Made by a program: the position numbers and the translations under genes
NCBI RefSeq assembly: GCF_021190955.1
Contig: NZ_JAIOAO010000002.1
Span: 930,001 to 994,000, forward strand
Direction of reading: 5' to 3'
DNA: 64,000 nt
Source of the DNA: Parachryseolinea silvisoli
GTDB taxonomy: Bacteria > Bacteroidota > Bacteroidia > Cytophagales > Cyclobacteriaceae
Part shown: one piece after another, positions 40,612 through 50,110 of the stretch
How positions within the stretch are numbered: position 1 is the first letter of the stretch
How the letters are laid out: each line of letters opens with the position of its first letter
The notes under the pieces: generated by a model
The model's input: the letters and a program-made list of their open reading frames with translations, nothing else
The model's database searches: none
What the model was told of the DNA's origin: nothing

Positions 40612-43600
40612 ATGTTTACGACTAAGGACTACCGCATATTGTTTTTGTCATTGGGGCTTCTCGTGGCCGGGTATGGCTGTATGCTGTACGATCCGGTTGC
40701 CCAGGGTTTTGGCCCGCTGACCCGCTGGGTGGCACCGCCGCTGTTGCTGGTCGGGTTTGTTTTACCTGTCTTCGCCATTCTTGGCACAGGATTTACCAGC
40801 CCTGTTTCGTGGTCCTCCCTGCGGAAAGAAACGTGGAAACACCTGTCGGGGTTTATGGTTTTTGTCGTGGCCCTGACGACCTATTTGGTGACGCTGGAGC
40901 CGACGGCGAGCGTGTGGGATTGCTCGGAGTTTATTGCCACTGTCTACAAGCTTCAGGTGCCGCATACTCCCGGTACACCGCTGCTGTTGTTAATCGGCCG
41001 GTTGTTTTCAATGGCCGCCGGAAGCGATGTTTCCCGTGTGGCGGTATGCGTGAATGCCATGAGCGCACTTTTTTCCGCACTAACGATATACCTGGTCTTT
41101 TACCTGATCTTCTATTTTGGTGAGAAGATGGCTGCTACGTGGAATGTTTCGCGCGGTGTGATCGCCATGGCTGCGGTGGGAGGTAGTTTATGTCTGGCCT
41201 TTTCAGATTCTTTTTGGTTTTCGGCAGTAGAGGCGGAAACGTATGGACCCGCGTGTTTTTTTCTCGCGCTGCTGCTGTGGCTTATGCTGCGAAGCTATGA
41301 CATACCGGAGGCGCTACGCGGTCGGTGGCTTGTGTTGATCTTTTATATTACCGGGTTGGGGTATTGTATCCACCCGATGAGTGTGCTGATCCTGCCCGTG
41401 TTGCCGTTGGTGTGGTATACACGCACGCGCCCGCTCACAGGGTGGAAGGTGTTGGCGACAATGATCGCGGGGCTTGTTCTGATTGTGGTTATTAACCGCG
41501 TGGTGGCCATTGGTATTTTTGAATTTGCGTTCCGGTGGGACCTGTTTCTGGTCAATGTATTGCATCTGCCATTTTATACCGGTGTGTTTGCATTGCTTGC
41601 TGTGATTACGGGTGCGGTGGCGTGGGGTGTGCGGCGATACCCCGCCATTCGCCCCTATACCTGGGCAACCGTGTTTTTGCTGTTGGGTTTTACGCCGTAT
41701 CTCATGCTTTTTATCCGGTCGAGCCATAACCCGCCGATCGACGAAGGCAATCCTGAAAACCTGCCGCTCAGCAAAGCGTATATGAACCGCGAGTCTTACC
41801 CGACCAGTCCGTTGCTGACAGGGCCGTATTTTGATGCGCAGGTCACCGAGGTTACTGCAGGTCGGAGTATGTATTACAAAACGCCGGCGGGTTACAGAGT
41901 AGCGGGCACGTTGTCTGATTATCGTTATGATCCGGCCCGGACAACGTTTCTACCACGGATGTATAGCAACGACCCCGACCATATCAAAAATTATCGCAGA
42001 TTGGCTGGCTTGGCAGAAGGAGAGGTACCTCACTTCCGCGACAACGTCAGGTTTATGTTTTCGTATCAGCTAGGCTACATGTACTTCCGCTATTTTCTTT
42101 GGAATTTTTCCGGTCGGGAGGGCGATGTACAAGGAAGTGACTGGTTAAAGCCGTGGGATGCGTTGCACGTGGCCGCGGAACCCCAGTATGAGAATAGAGC
42201 CCGCAATCAATATTGGGCTATACCGCTGGTGCTGGGCATCGTGGGACTGATTGTGCAGCAACGAACCGACCGCAAGGGGTTTGTCGTAAACCTTTTCTTT
42301 TTCCTGTTGACAGGGATCATTCTGGTACTTTACCTCAATTCGCCACCCAGTGAACCGCGCGAGCGCGACTATATTTACGTAGGCTCGTACATGGCCTTTG
42401 CGCTCTGGACAGGACTGGGTATGCTCGCCCTGGCACGTATTCTGCCAGCAGGACCTGCCGCGATGGTATGCGTCGGTGTGCTGGCCTTGGCTATGCCTGC
42501 GTGGATGGCCTGGCAGAATTGGGACGATCACAACCGCGCGGGTAGAACCTTTCAAATGGCCAACGCCCGTAACGTATTGGATAGCTGCGCGCCAGGCGCA
42601 ATCTTGTTTACCGGCGGTGACAACGATACGTTTCCATTGTGGTATTTGCAGGATGTGGAAGGCTTCCGCACAGATGTGCGGGTGGTGGTGCTGAGCTATT
42701 TTAATACGGACTGGTATGTCAACCAGTTGCGGCGTCAGTATTATGACTCACCGCCTTTTGCGCTTACCCTCACAGAAAAGGATTATTTACAATATGGCAT
42801 CAACGACGTGCTGTATGTCCGTCAGTCGGTGAAAGGAGCGATCGACCTTCAGAAATACCTGCAGCTCTTGCACGAAGAGCACACGGCCCTGCGCGTGCAG
42901 TCGGCTGGTGGTGATGCATATAACATACTGCCTTCTTCGGCTATTAAATTGAGGGTGGATACAACGGGCATCATCAAGCAGGCGGGATATACACCGTTGC
43001 CCGAGGTAATATTTAACGTTAAAGGTAGCTACATGACTAAGAACACGTTAGCGTTTTTAGATGTTGTGGCGTCGAATCACTGGAAGCGGCCAGTCTATTT
43101 TAACTTCACTTCGTTGCACTCGCTCGACCTGGAGCTGGAGGAGCATGTGATTCAAGAGGGCCAGGTATACCGGCTGGCACCGATCGAGCAAGCAGGAGAC
43201 GAGCCCGTAGTAGATACAGAACTTAGTTATCGAAATCTGATCGAACGGGCCGATTATACAAACCTGGCGGACGCCCAGGTCTATTTTAATACGGAAGACT
43301 ACCAGGCCCGCATGATTGCGCCGGTGCGTATGTCTGTGAATACGCTGGCGACAACACTGCTTCGGCAAGGCGACCGCGACCGTGCAGGCGATGTATTACA
43401 AGCGGCACTTGACAGACTATATCCACCACACCTCGATCCGGGCTACGCAGGTCTGCAAGCTGCAGACCTGTTACAGGCCGTCGGGAAGACTGACTCGGCC
43501 CGGACACTGTGTGCCAGTTTGTTTAATTTTCAGTATGACCGTGTGCAGGCGAGTCTGCGGGAGCATCGCACGGTGGATCAGTTAGATCGTTATCTCGCGT

Positions 43601-43674
43601 GTCAGTCGGCAGAACTGCTGCATCAATTAGGGCAGGAGGAGTATAAAGCCAGACTGGCGGATTTAGGCGTATAG
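40612..43674 (+). CDS. DUF2723 multi-pass membrane protein (putative protein O-glycosyltransferase)
   Basis: A 1020-residue membrane protein typical of Bacteroidota. After two short helices, the DUF2723 core begins near residue 85 (TTYLVTLEPTASVWDCSEFIATVYKLQVPHTPGTP), which carries acidic residues in the DCSEF motif at the position of the catalytic Asp of GT-C glycosyltransferases. Around twelve helices extend to ~650. The rest is a soluble periplasmic domain with ILFTGGDNDTFPLWYLQ and a helical C-terminus. By family analogy it transfers a sugar from a lipid carrier to exported proteins. Monocistronic. Confidence 0.88.
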   Translation: MFTTKDYRILFLSLGLLVAGYGCMLYDPVAQGFGPLTRWVAPPLLLVGFVLPVFAILGTGFTSPVSWSSLRKETWKHLSGFMVFVVALTTYLVTLEPTASVWDCSEFIATVYKLQVPHTPGTPLLLLIGRLFSMAAGSDVSRVAVCVNAMSALFSALTIYLVFYLIFYFGEKMAATWNVSRGVIAMAAVGGSLCLAFSDSFWFSAVEAETYGPACFFLALLLWLMLRSYDIPEALRGRWLVLIFYITGLGYCIHPMSVLILPVLPLVWYTRTRPLTGWKVLATMIAGLVLIVVINRVVAIGIFEFAFRWDLFLVNVLHLPFYTGVFALLAVITGAVAWGVRRYPAIRPYTWATVFLLLGFTPYLMLFIRSSHNPPIDEGNPENLPLSKAYMNRESYPTSPLLTGPYFDAQVTEVTAGRSMYYKTPAGYRVAGTLSDYRYDPARTTFLPRMYSNDPDHIKNYRRLAGLAEGEVPHFRDNVRFMFSYQLGYMYFRYFLWNFSGREGDVQGSDWLKPWDALHVAAEPQYENRARNQYWAIPLVLGIVGLIVQQRTDRKGFVVNLFFFLLTGIILVLYLNSPPSEPRERDYIYVGSYMAFALWTGLGMLALARILPAGPAAMVCVGVLALAMPAWMAWQNWDDHNRAGRTFQMANARNVLDSCAPGAILFTGGDNDTFPLWYLQDVEGFRTDVRVVVLSYFNTDWYVNQLRRQYYDSPPFALTLTEKDYLQYGINDVLYVRQSVKGAIDLQKYLQLLHEEHTALRVQSAGGDAYNILPSSAIKLRVDTTGIIKQAGYTPLPEVIFNVKGSYMTKNTLAFLDVVASNHWKRPVYFNFTSLHSLDLELEEHVIQEGQVYRLAPIEQAGDEPVVDTELSYRNLIERADYTNLADAQVYFNTEDYQARMIAPVRMSVNTLATTLLRQGDRDRAGDVLQAALDRLYPPHLDPGYAGLQAADLLQAVGKTDSARTLCASLFNFQYDRVQASLREHRTVDQLDRYLACQSAELLHQLGQEEYKARLADLGV

Positions 43675-43692
43675 GTTTTAATCTATATACTT

Positions 43693-44802
43693 TTATTTAT
43701 ACACTTCCGTATCGGGATGAAACTGTTTCCAGCTATGCCAAAACTCCTGGTACGCCGGGAGTGACTTCAGTTCAGCCTGGCCTTGATCGGAGATCAAAGA
43801 GTCGTTTTGCATGACAAATTGTGCTCTCGCGGGTCGTTGAAATACGGCGAAGGACTGATTATCGGACGCTAATGTCACCACAATGGGGATACTGCCGAGG
43901 CTGTCATGCACGATGCGGACTTCCTTGAGTTGATTCCAATCATATGCTTTGGCGTGACCGTTGACGACGACGCCTACCACCCACGACTTGGCATTCCACG
44001 AACCTGAATCTGTTCGTGTAAGCTCTCCTCTGCTTTTGCCTTTTTCAAAGCGGCCGAGCGTATCATAGCTGTCCTTAAAAACAACATCTGCCTGCATCAC
44101 TTTTCCAAAAGGGTACAGGTAGAAGAATCTCTGTAACGTAAGCTGCGTAGAATGCACAGCGGGCAATACAGTCCCTTTTAATGGACCAGCGACGGCTTCG
44201 CCGGTTGCCTGTCGCCACCAGCTACCCGTGGAATTGTCTTCAAACATGGCATTAAAATGATCCATGCCTACCAGGCGGAAGTTTTCAGGCCGTCCGTCTA
44301 CAACGGGCTGGAATACCCGGCCTGTACGGCACACATTGCAATAGGTGACCATAATGGGGGTGCTACCGAGCGAGTCGCGGACCTGGTGATGGTATTGGAT
44401 GTACCGGATGGGATATGCCTTTGCCTCGCGGCCGTCGCTCACGGCGATGACCAGGCTGCTGTCGCTCAACGCGCTTTCGGCTTTTGATCGGAAGGTAAGC
44501 GTGGCAGGTTGTAAAAACATGTGGTCTGCCGTCATTTGAAAGTTAAAGAAGTAGACAATCAACAGAACCGGTAGTGCCGCCACGATGGGTATCCAGCGTT
44601 GCAGAGTACGAAAGGCTGATCGGGCGCTGATGAGGATCAGCAACAGGAATAATCCGCGGAAGAACCAGCGACTGGTATATAAGAAATAAGCCACGTCGAG
44701 CGTCTCCCGTTGTTGACTGCCGGGCATGGGCATGATGAAGTATACATTGAGAATCTCAAAGAGGCCGAGGGCGATGAGGCCGGCGTAATATAGTTTCTTC
44801 AT
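43693..44802 (-). CDS. DUF3179 domain-containing membrane protein
   Basis: A 369-residue protein. Three hydrophobic helices occupy the first ~120 residues (YYAGLIALGLFEILNVYF, FFRGLFLLLILIS, WIPIVAALPVLLIVYFF). The DUF3179 domain follows, with the conserved VTYCNVCRTGRVF (Cys pair, ~185), GSWWRQATGEAVAGPLKGT and a later repeat IPIVVTLASDNQSFAVF. Function unknown. The frame is open upstream to 44901 within the AhpD gene, but 44802 is preceded by an AACCTCCG spacer and begins at the first helix. Last gene of the AhpD/MFS operon. Confidence 0.85.
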   Translation of the reverse strand: MKKLYYAGLIALGLFEILNVYFIMPMPGSQQRETLDVAYFLYTSRWFFRGLFLLLILISARSAFRTLQRWIPIVAALPVLLIVYFFNFQMTADHMFLQPATLTFRSKAESALSDSSLVIAVSDGREAKAYPIRYIQYHHQVRDSLGSTPIMVTYCNVCRTGRVFQPVVDGRPENFRLVGMDHFNAMFEDNSTGSWWRQATGEAVAGPLKGTVLPAVHSTQLTLQRFFYLYPFGKVMQADVVFKDSYDTLGRFEKGKSRGELTRTDSGSWNAKSWVVGVVVNGHAKAYDWNQLKEVRIVHDSLGSIPIVVTLASDNQSFAVFQRPARAQFVMQNDSLISDQGQAELKSLPAYQEFWHSWKQFHPDTEVYK

Positions 44803-44878
44803 CGGAGGTTGATGGTAGGGGTTGTAGTTTGCGTGGCTGTTCCGCGTATGCCGGGTAAATGGATGTGTGCCATGATGG

Positions 44879-45424
44879 TTATGCTGGTTGGGGTGGAACA
44901 TAGCCCTGGGTGGCGAGTCGCTTACCCATGGGCTCGTATTCGCGCGGGTCGGTGGGCGTGAGTGTAGCCAGTCCGTCGACGTAGCGGTTAAACATTGAAA
45001 AGGCAGCGGCGATCAATACGGTGTCGTGTATGTCGCGGTCCGTGGCGCCATGTTCGCGGGCTTTACGCACATCGTCGTCGGTTACGTGTTTGCCATTTTG
45101 CTGTACTTTGCCGGCAATCGTGAGCAAGGCTTTCATCTTGGCAGTTAGCAGGGGGCTGTCCTGTTGGTTGATGACGCAGTCGACAATTTCCTGTTGGTCG
45201 GCATAGAGCTCGCGTGCCGCCGCGGCGTGACTGCTCATGCAAAACATGCAGTTGTTCCGGGCTGACACATGGGTAGCGATAAGCTCCCGCTCGGCAGGGG
45301 TTAGCGGCGAAGGGTCGCGGAGCAGGACTTGCGCCAAGGCATATAGATGCTGCGCGGTCTCGGGGCGATACAGTGCCAGGCTTCGAATGCCGGGTATGCC
45401 TTCTGGTACGGCGATGTGTGCCAT
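44879..45424 (-). CDS. AhpD-like peroxidase-related protein (copy 2)
   Basis: A 181-residue all-helical AhpD/carboxymuconolactone-decarboxylase-fold protein. The redox motif is C-M-F-C in NCMFCMSSH near residues 58-66, preceded by LTPAERELIATHVS. It is a clear paralogue of the protein at 46687-47262: both share ERELIAT, MKALLTIA/MKALLVIA, IHDTVLIA and NRYVDG. Such proteins reduce peroxides through a CxxC/His centre. Third gene of the operon AhpD-MFS-AhpD-DUF3179; 19 bp from the MFS gene. Confidence 0.88.
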   Translation of the reverse strand: MAHIAVPEGIPGIRSLALYRPETAQHLYALAQVLLRDPSPLTPAERELIATHVSARNNCMFCMSSHAAAARELYADQQEIVDCVINQQDSPLLTAKMKALLTIAGKVQQNGKHVTDDDVRKAREHGATDRDIHDTVLIAAAFSMFNRYVDGLATLTPTDPREYEPMGKRLATQGYVPPQPA

Positions 45425-45443
45425 GGGTTAATCGGTTTGGGGT

Positions 45444-46661
45444 TTATGGGAAGAAAAAGAGCGTGACAAATCCAAGGATAAAGATACCAGCGAATGCCAG
45501 GAGGGTATTGCCATAGCCATGCAACGCTGAGACAAAGACGCCTACAAAAAAGATTGCAATGGCCGTGACAATGCGCCCGATATTAAAACAGATGCCAGTA
45601 TAGGTGCCGCGGATGTGTACCGGGAACAGCTGTGGTATATAAATGGACAGCAATCCCTGGCTGATGCCAAAGAATAGCGACAGCGCGGCCAGTTCAGCAT
45701 AGATAACCGGCGAGAATGTTTTGTTTAGACCAAACAAGATTCCCGAAAGTATAATGCAGCCGGCGAAGCAGAGCATCATGGCACGGCGCACACCGAGGCG
45801 GTTGCAGACCCAGCCGGAGATAAAACCACCGGTCAGGCCACCGGCTCCCAGTAACATCATGGCCATGCCACGTTCGGCCTGTCCGGTGGAGGTCGTGAGC
45901 AGGCTTTGTACCCACGTGGGTATCCAGGAGAACATGCCCCAAAGTCCCACCAGCATAGACCCGAAAATGGCAGCGCCTTTGAACAGGTTACTATGGTCGG
46001 CCGGTGTCGGCCTCAAACGGAGAGCTCCCGTCGGAGATTTTGATTGTTTCCAGTGCTCAGACTCCTTTACTAATAATAAAGACAAGATGGCAACGGTAAT
46101 CGGCAGCGCGCCCAGCAGGAACGCCATGCGCCAGTCTTTAACGAGGTAGTTTACCAGTCCCGCGGAGAATATCCCTATGGGGAAGCCGATGGAGTCGATG
46201 CCGATCATGACGGCGCGGGTCCGCTCGGGCCAAATTTCAAACAGCAAAGTAGGAGTAATGACAAGAATACCTCCTGCGGCAAATCCCGATAATAGCCTGA
46301 ACACAACGACCAGCTCCCAGGACGGAGCGGAGCTGATCAACATGGTGAAGATTCCGTATACGCCGACAGAAAGGGCAAGGCTTTTCACGCGTCCGATCCG
46401 GTCGCTGATCCATCCCCACATAAATCCACCCGCGGCCCAGCCCGCGATGTAGAGCGAGTTAATATACGCGCTGATGTGATTAAACTCGTCGCCCGTTACC
46501 TGGCCCGACAGGTCTTTTACTACGACGGGCAGATATACCGACATGAGTGTCGAGATCAATCCTGCCGCCACGTTACTCAACAGGCAGAGCGTAAACGAAA
46601 TCCAAAGCAGCATGCCGATCTTACCGGTGCCCGCGCGTTCCTGTGTCATGATATTATCCAT
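45444..46661 (-). CDS. Major facilitator superfamily transporter
   Basis: A 405-residue transporter with twelve helices. The MFS signature between helices 2 and 3 is GWISDRIGRVKSLAL. A second copy of the loop motif is seen as CNRLGVRRAMML, and the GGILVITPTLLFEIWPERTR stretch resembles aromatic-acid/H+ symporters and sugar-porter relatives. The substrate is unknown, but flanking AhpD-like redox proteins suggest import or efflux of an organic compound whose metabolism generates peroxides. 25 bp from the upstream AhpD gene. Confidence 0.9.
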   Translation of the reverse strand: MDNIMTQERAGTGKIGMLLWISFTLCLLSNVAAGLISTLMSVYLPVVVKDLSGQVTGDEFNHISAYINSLYIAGWAAGGFMWGWISDRIGRVKSLALSVGVYGIFTMLISSAPSWELVVVFRLLSGFAAGGILVITPTLLFEIWPERTRAVMIGIDSIGFPIGIFSAGLVNYLVKDWRMAFLLGALPITVAILSLLLVKESEHWKQSKSPTGALRLRPTPADHSNLFKGAAIFGSMLVGLWGMFSWIPTWVQSLLTTSTGQAERGMAMMLLGAGGLTGGFISGWVCNRLGVRRAMMLCFAGCIILSGILFGLNKTFSPVIYAELAALSLFFGISQGLLSIYIPQLFPVHIRGTYTGICFNIGRIVTAIAIFFVGVFVSALHGYGNTLLAFAGIFILGFVTLFFFP

Positions 46662-46686
46662 TATCGCAACAGTTCATACATGATGT

Positions 46687-47262
46687 CTATGGCGTAGGAC
46701 TTATCTTTTTCAGATGGCTATATCCCTGTGGGAGTCGCCGATAGCCGTTTGTTACCAGGCGCTCGGCAAGGGTGTTATAGTAGTCGGTCGATTCTGGCAG
46801 GCGTGTGGCCATTCCATCGACATACCGGTTGTAAAGACAGAAGAGGGAGGCAATGAGTACGGTGTCGTGTATTTCGACGTCGGTAGCGCCGGCATCTTTT
46901 GCCTGTTGAATAGATTGCGTGGTGACACTCTTGCCACTTTGTTGTACGTGTCGTGCGATGACCAACAAGGCTTTCATTTTTTCACTCACGGGTGCGGAGC
47001 CGATGTCGGTTTTGATGGCACGGGTGGTGTTGCTTTCTCCCAGCAACTTGTCGGCAGCAGCGGTGTGGGCCGTGGTACAAAAGGTGCATTCGTTACCGTA
47101 AGAGACGATCGTGGCAATGAGCTCGCGCTCGGCTTCGGTTAACGTCGAGGGTCCGCGCAGGAGCAGTTGGGTCAGCTTGCGTATAGGCTGTGCGCTGTCC
47201 TGACGATATTCCAGCAGCCCCGTAATGCCGGGCAAGTGTTCTTCCAGGGGTATATGTGGCAT
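46687..47262 (-). CDS. AhpD-like peroxidase-related protein (copy 1)
   Basis: A 191-residue AhpD-fold protein with C-T-F-C in ECTFCTTAH near residues 58-66. First gene of the operon running left to 43693. Similar over its whole length to the copy at 44879-45424 (same spacing of CxxC, same IHDTVLIAS and YNRYVDGMAT motifs), so the two arose by duplication around the MFS gene and may form a heteromeric enzyme. The C-terminal 15 residues are extra. The upstream 328-bp region to the dienelactone hydrolase holds no ORF or strong hairpin; a TATCTTTC (47555-47562) near-consensus -7 box there faces the other gene. Confidence 0.88.
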   Translation of the reverse strand: MPHIPLEEHLPGITGLLEYRQDSAQPIRKLTQLLLRGPSTLTEAERELIATIVSYGNECTFCTTAHTAAADKLLGESNTTRAIKTDIGSAPVSEKMKALLVIARHVQQSGKSVTTQSIQQAKDAGATDVEIHDTVLIASLFCLYNRYVDGMATRLPESTDYYNTLAERLVTNGYRRLPQGYSHLKKISPTP

Positions 47263-47590
47263 AAAAATGTTTTTTAGTGTGCAGGGTTGATGCTTCTGAT
47301 GGCATGTGCAGCAGGCGCCTGGAGATGGGTTATCCGTAGTACCTCATGGGATGTGGGAGTATAACAACAAACGGGATTACGGAGCGAAGGCGATTCATGG
47401 CTCACATCATTAGTTTAGGTGTAGTTAAACTAGCCAGAATATAGCAGAAATCAAAATCTGACACGTAAACATCCGCCGATTGCAACGGCTTCCCGGTAAG
47501 GTTGCAGCGGAGCATTTTTTTGTTGACCGGTAGAGCGCAAAAATGCCAATTCCGTATCTTTCGCCTGCAAATTATTAAAGCCAAAGAATC

Positions 47591-48430
47591 ATGAGCATCA
47601 AAAGAATGTCCATTGCCCTCCTGTCCGCGTTGGTATTGTTGGCGGCTTGTAGCCGTCCGAAGCCTGCCGAAGAGGCTGCCCCACAGCCGGTAGAACCGAG
47701 CTATACCCAGGAAGCGGTGAGCTATAGCCTCGATACAACAACCATGAACGGGTATGTTGCTTACAATCAAACAGATTCGACCAAACGCCCCGGCATCATT
47801 GTCGTGCCGGAGTGGTGGGGTGTATCCGACCATGTAAAGACGAGTGCCAACGAGCTGGCGAAGCTGGGTTACGTAGCCCTGGTGGCCGATGTATACGGGA
47901 ACGGCAAAACGGCCGATAACCCGACCGATGCCGGCGCACTGGCAACTCCTTTTTATCAGAATCCTGTATTGGCAAAGGCTCGTATCGACGCCGCGATTGC
48001 CAAACTGAAAACGTATAGCCAGGTAGACACCACCCGGATCGGTGCAATCGGTTACTGCTTTGGCGGTGGCGTATTGCTGAACACAGCCCGGTTGGGTGAT
48101 GCCGATCTGAAAGCTGTTGTGAGCTTCCACGGTACCCTGATGGGTGGCGTGCCGGCTAAAAAAGAAACGCTGACGGCGAAGATCCTGGTGTGCCATGGTA
48201 ACGCCGACCCGCTGGTGAAGCCAGCAGAAGTAGAGGCCTTCAAGAAAGAGATGGATGGCATCGGTGCTACCTATACCTTCAAGGCGTATGACAGCGCGCA
48301 ACACGCCTTCACCAATCCTGCTGCTACCGAGCTTGGCAAGAAGTTTAACTTGCCGATTTCGTACAATGCGAAAGCAGACTCTGCTTCCTGGATCGAAATG
48401 AAGACGTTCCTGGCAGACGCACTGAAATAA
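47591..48430 (+). CDS. Dienelactone-hydrolase-family lipoprotein
   Basis: A 279-residue alpha/beta hydrolase. The lipoprotein signal ends at LLAAC (C20), so it is anchored in the envelope. The oxyanion region is VVPEWWGVSDHV, the nucleophile is Cys in GYCFGGG (~158), an acidic residue lies in CHGNADPLV, and the catalytic His is in AQHAFTNP (~237). Dienelactone hydrolases open lactone rings in aromatic degradation, but the secreted Bacteroidota forms have unknown substrates. A strong terminator follows. A 350-codon frame on the opposite strand is rejected as a shadow. Confidence 0.88.
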   Translation: MSIKRMSIALLSALVLLAACSRPKPAEEAAPQPVEPSYTQEAVSYSLDTTTMNGYVAYNQTDSTKRPGIIVVPEWWGVSDHVKTSANELAKLGYVALVADVYGNGKTADNPTDAGALATPFYQNPVLAKARIDAAIAKLKTYSQVDTTRIGAIGYCFGGGVLLNTARLGDADLKAVVSFHGTLMGGVPAKKETLTAKILVCHGNADPLVKPAEVEAFKKEMDGIGATYTFKAYDSAQHAFTNPAATELGKKFNLPISYNAKADSASWIEMKTFLADALK

Positions 48431-48450
48431 TCGGGGCATTACCCACGTAA

Positions 48451-48486
48451 ACAAAAGGCCGGATCGTACCGGCCTTTTGTTTTTTT
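48451..48486 (+). terminator. Intrinsic terminator after dienelactone hydrolase
   Basis: ACAAAAGGCCGG and CCGGCCTTTTGT around ATCGTA, followed by a T run. Confidence 0.9.
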
Positions 48487-48508
48487 AAGACATCTGAATC
48501 CTTCCGCG

Positions 48509-48516
48509 TATTTTTG
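48509..48516 (+). promoter_or_regulatory. -7 box abutting the DUF4268 start (TATTTTTG)
   Basis: Exact TAnnTTTG ending 4 nt before the ATG at 48521. If used, the transcript would be leaderless or begin inside the first codons. Confidence 0.35.
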
Positions 48517-48520
48517 TATC

Positions 48521-48982
48521 ATGTTTGCACGGGATGAAGCATCACGTACCAAAGAGGAGTTCTGGACTACGTTTGGGAAGTATATGAGCCCCATCCCTTC
48601 TGCCGAGGGGTTTAAGATCAATTGGGTGAACTATCACACCAGGCTCAAAGACGTTTACTTCCGGATGGACATCGGGCGAAAGGCCGCGATCATCAGTATA
48701 TCCATTGAGCACCGGGATCCGGCGCTTCAGGAATTGTACTTTGAGCAGTTCCTGGAACTGAAAAGTCTTTTGCATGCTACGCTGGAAGAAGAATGGCAGT
48801 GGCAACTGCACGTGCCCTTGGAGGAAGGGAAAGTGATTAGTCGAATTTTTATGGAGCTGCCGGGTGTTTCCGTTTTTAACAGAGACCATTGGCCAGAACT
48901 AATCTCGTTTTTTAAACCCAGGATTATCGCCCTCGACCGTTTCTGGGAGGATGGAAAATATAGTTTTGAGATGTTGAAATGA
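48521..48982 (+). CDS. DUF4268 family protein
   Basis: A 153-residue protein matching DUF4268 from its first residues: ARDEASRTKEEFWTTFGKYMSP, then FRMDIGRKAAIISISIEHRD and a conserved NRDHWPELISFFKPRI near the C-terminus. It has been suggested to be nuclease-related in fusions, but its role as a stand-alone protein is unknown. The conserved N-terminus supports the ATG at 48521 in spite of the -7 box lying directly in front of it. 22 bp before the M23 peptidase gene. Confidence 0.85.
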   Translation: MFARDEASRTKEEFWTTFGKYMSPIPSAEGFKINWVNYHTRLKDVYFRMDIGRKAAIISISIEHRDPALQELYFEQFLELKSLLHATLEEEWQWQLHVPLEEGKVISRIFMELPGVSVFNRDHWPELISFFKPRIIALDRFWEDGKYSFEMLK

Positions 48983-49004
48983 CTACGATGGTAAAGCCTG
49001 GATA

Positions 49005-50102
49005 ATGAAAGTACTCCCGTGCATCGGTTTGTTGGTATTTTTTATAGCGGCTCCCGCGTTTGGGCAGCGGCCCGATAAAAGATTATTGGTGCGTATTCTA
49101 CAGGTGCCCCAACGCGTAATCATCGACGGCAAACGTGTAGTCTATTATGAATTACAGCTCAAGAATATCTCGTCCGATACATTTCATTTAAGAAGGGTAG
49201 AGATTTCCGGTGCGGGCCCATTGCTTTCGATCGAAGGAAGTGATCTGGATGAGAGAATGAGTGACGTGGTTCTTACTCCACAACATACGTCCACACTTTA
49301 TATCGAGTTGGAAAATTTGCAAGCTGACGACAGCCTTCTAAACCATCAGCTGGAGTATGCGTTTCCAATTAAAGACAAAGAACCCGGTGTCTTTCGTTTG
49401 TCGGTTGTTACTTCCATTGCAAAGGCTCCTGCTCCTGTTTTATCCGCCCCGTTGCGCGAAGGGAATTGGGCGGCCATCTATAGCCCTGTGTGGCAGCGTG
49501 GCCACCGACGAGTATGCTTTACCTTCGACGACACAGATTATCTGCCCGGACGTTTTGCCATCGACTTTGTACGACTGGATTCCGTCGGGCGCTATGCTTC
49601 AGGAAATGAGGACAGTGTGGCCAACTGGTATGGATATGGTAATGCAGTGTATGCCGTTGCCGACGGCGCGGTCGTTGCCATGCGGACCGATTTTACAGAG
49701 AGTCCGACGTTGTCGGGGCATCCCGCGTATGCGGCGGCGGATGCGACGGGTAACTTTGTTGCGGTCGACATCGGGCACGGCCAGGTTGTTTTTTATGAAC
49801 ACCTGAGGCCGGGAAGCATTCCTGTATCGCGAGGTCAGAGAGTTCGTAAAGGACAAGTGCTCGGCGCGATTGGCTTTACCGGACAGTCAACCGGGCCGCA
49901 TCTTCACTTGCATGTTGCCAATGCGCCCTTGCCGCTGCGCGCGGAAGGTCTGCCATTTGTATTTCTGGATTTTCAATTAGTAGGACGCTATCCGGATTTC
50001 GGTGTATTTGGAAAATCAGTTTGGTCATCTGTAAAAGCTTCAGCCCGCGTGGTGCGCGAACGTCCAGCGCCCAACACTGTCATTCGTTTTACGCAAAGGT
50101 AA
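49005..50102 (+). CDS. Secreted M23-family metallopeptidase-like protein
   Basis: A 365-residue exported protein with a signal peptide (LLVFFIAAPAFGQ). The first ~150 residues form a beta domain. The M23 (LytM) domain at ~185-320 has AIDF with the metal-binding Asp, GYGNAVYAVADGAVV, and GPHLHLHV with the H-x-H motif. The first zinc ligand, normally His in H-x-G-x-D, is replaced by RFAIDF, as in a subset of the family; activity is therefore uncertain. It would act on cell-wall cross-links or as an activator of an amidase. Confidence 0.83.
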   Translation: MKVLPCIGLLVFFIAAPAFGQRPDKRLLVRILQVPQRVIIDGKRVVYYELQLKNISSDTFHLRRVEISGAGPLLSIEGSDLDERMSDVVLTPQHTSTLYIELENLQADDSLLNHQLEYAFPIKDKEPGVFRLSVVTSIAKAPAPVLSAPLREGNWAAIYSPVWQRGHRRVCFTFDDTDYLPGRFAIDFVRLDSVGRYASGNEDSVANWYGYGNAVYAVADGAVVAMRTDFTESPTLSGHPAYAAADATGNFVAVDIGHGQVVFYEHLRPGSIPVSRGQRVRKGQVLGAIGFTGQSTGPHLHLHVANAPLPLRAEGLPFVFLDFQLVGRYPDFGVFGKSVWSSVKASARVVRERPAPNTVIRFTQR

Positions 50103-50110
50103 TAATTGAC

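Noticed and set aside
47402-48454. 350-codon open frame on the minus strand
   Set aside because: It lies wholly opposite the well-supported dienelactone hydrolase gene, has Cys/His/Arg-rich non-protein-like composition, and arises from the codon bias of the plus-strand gene.
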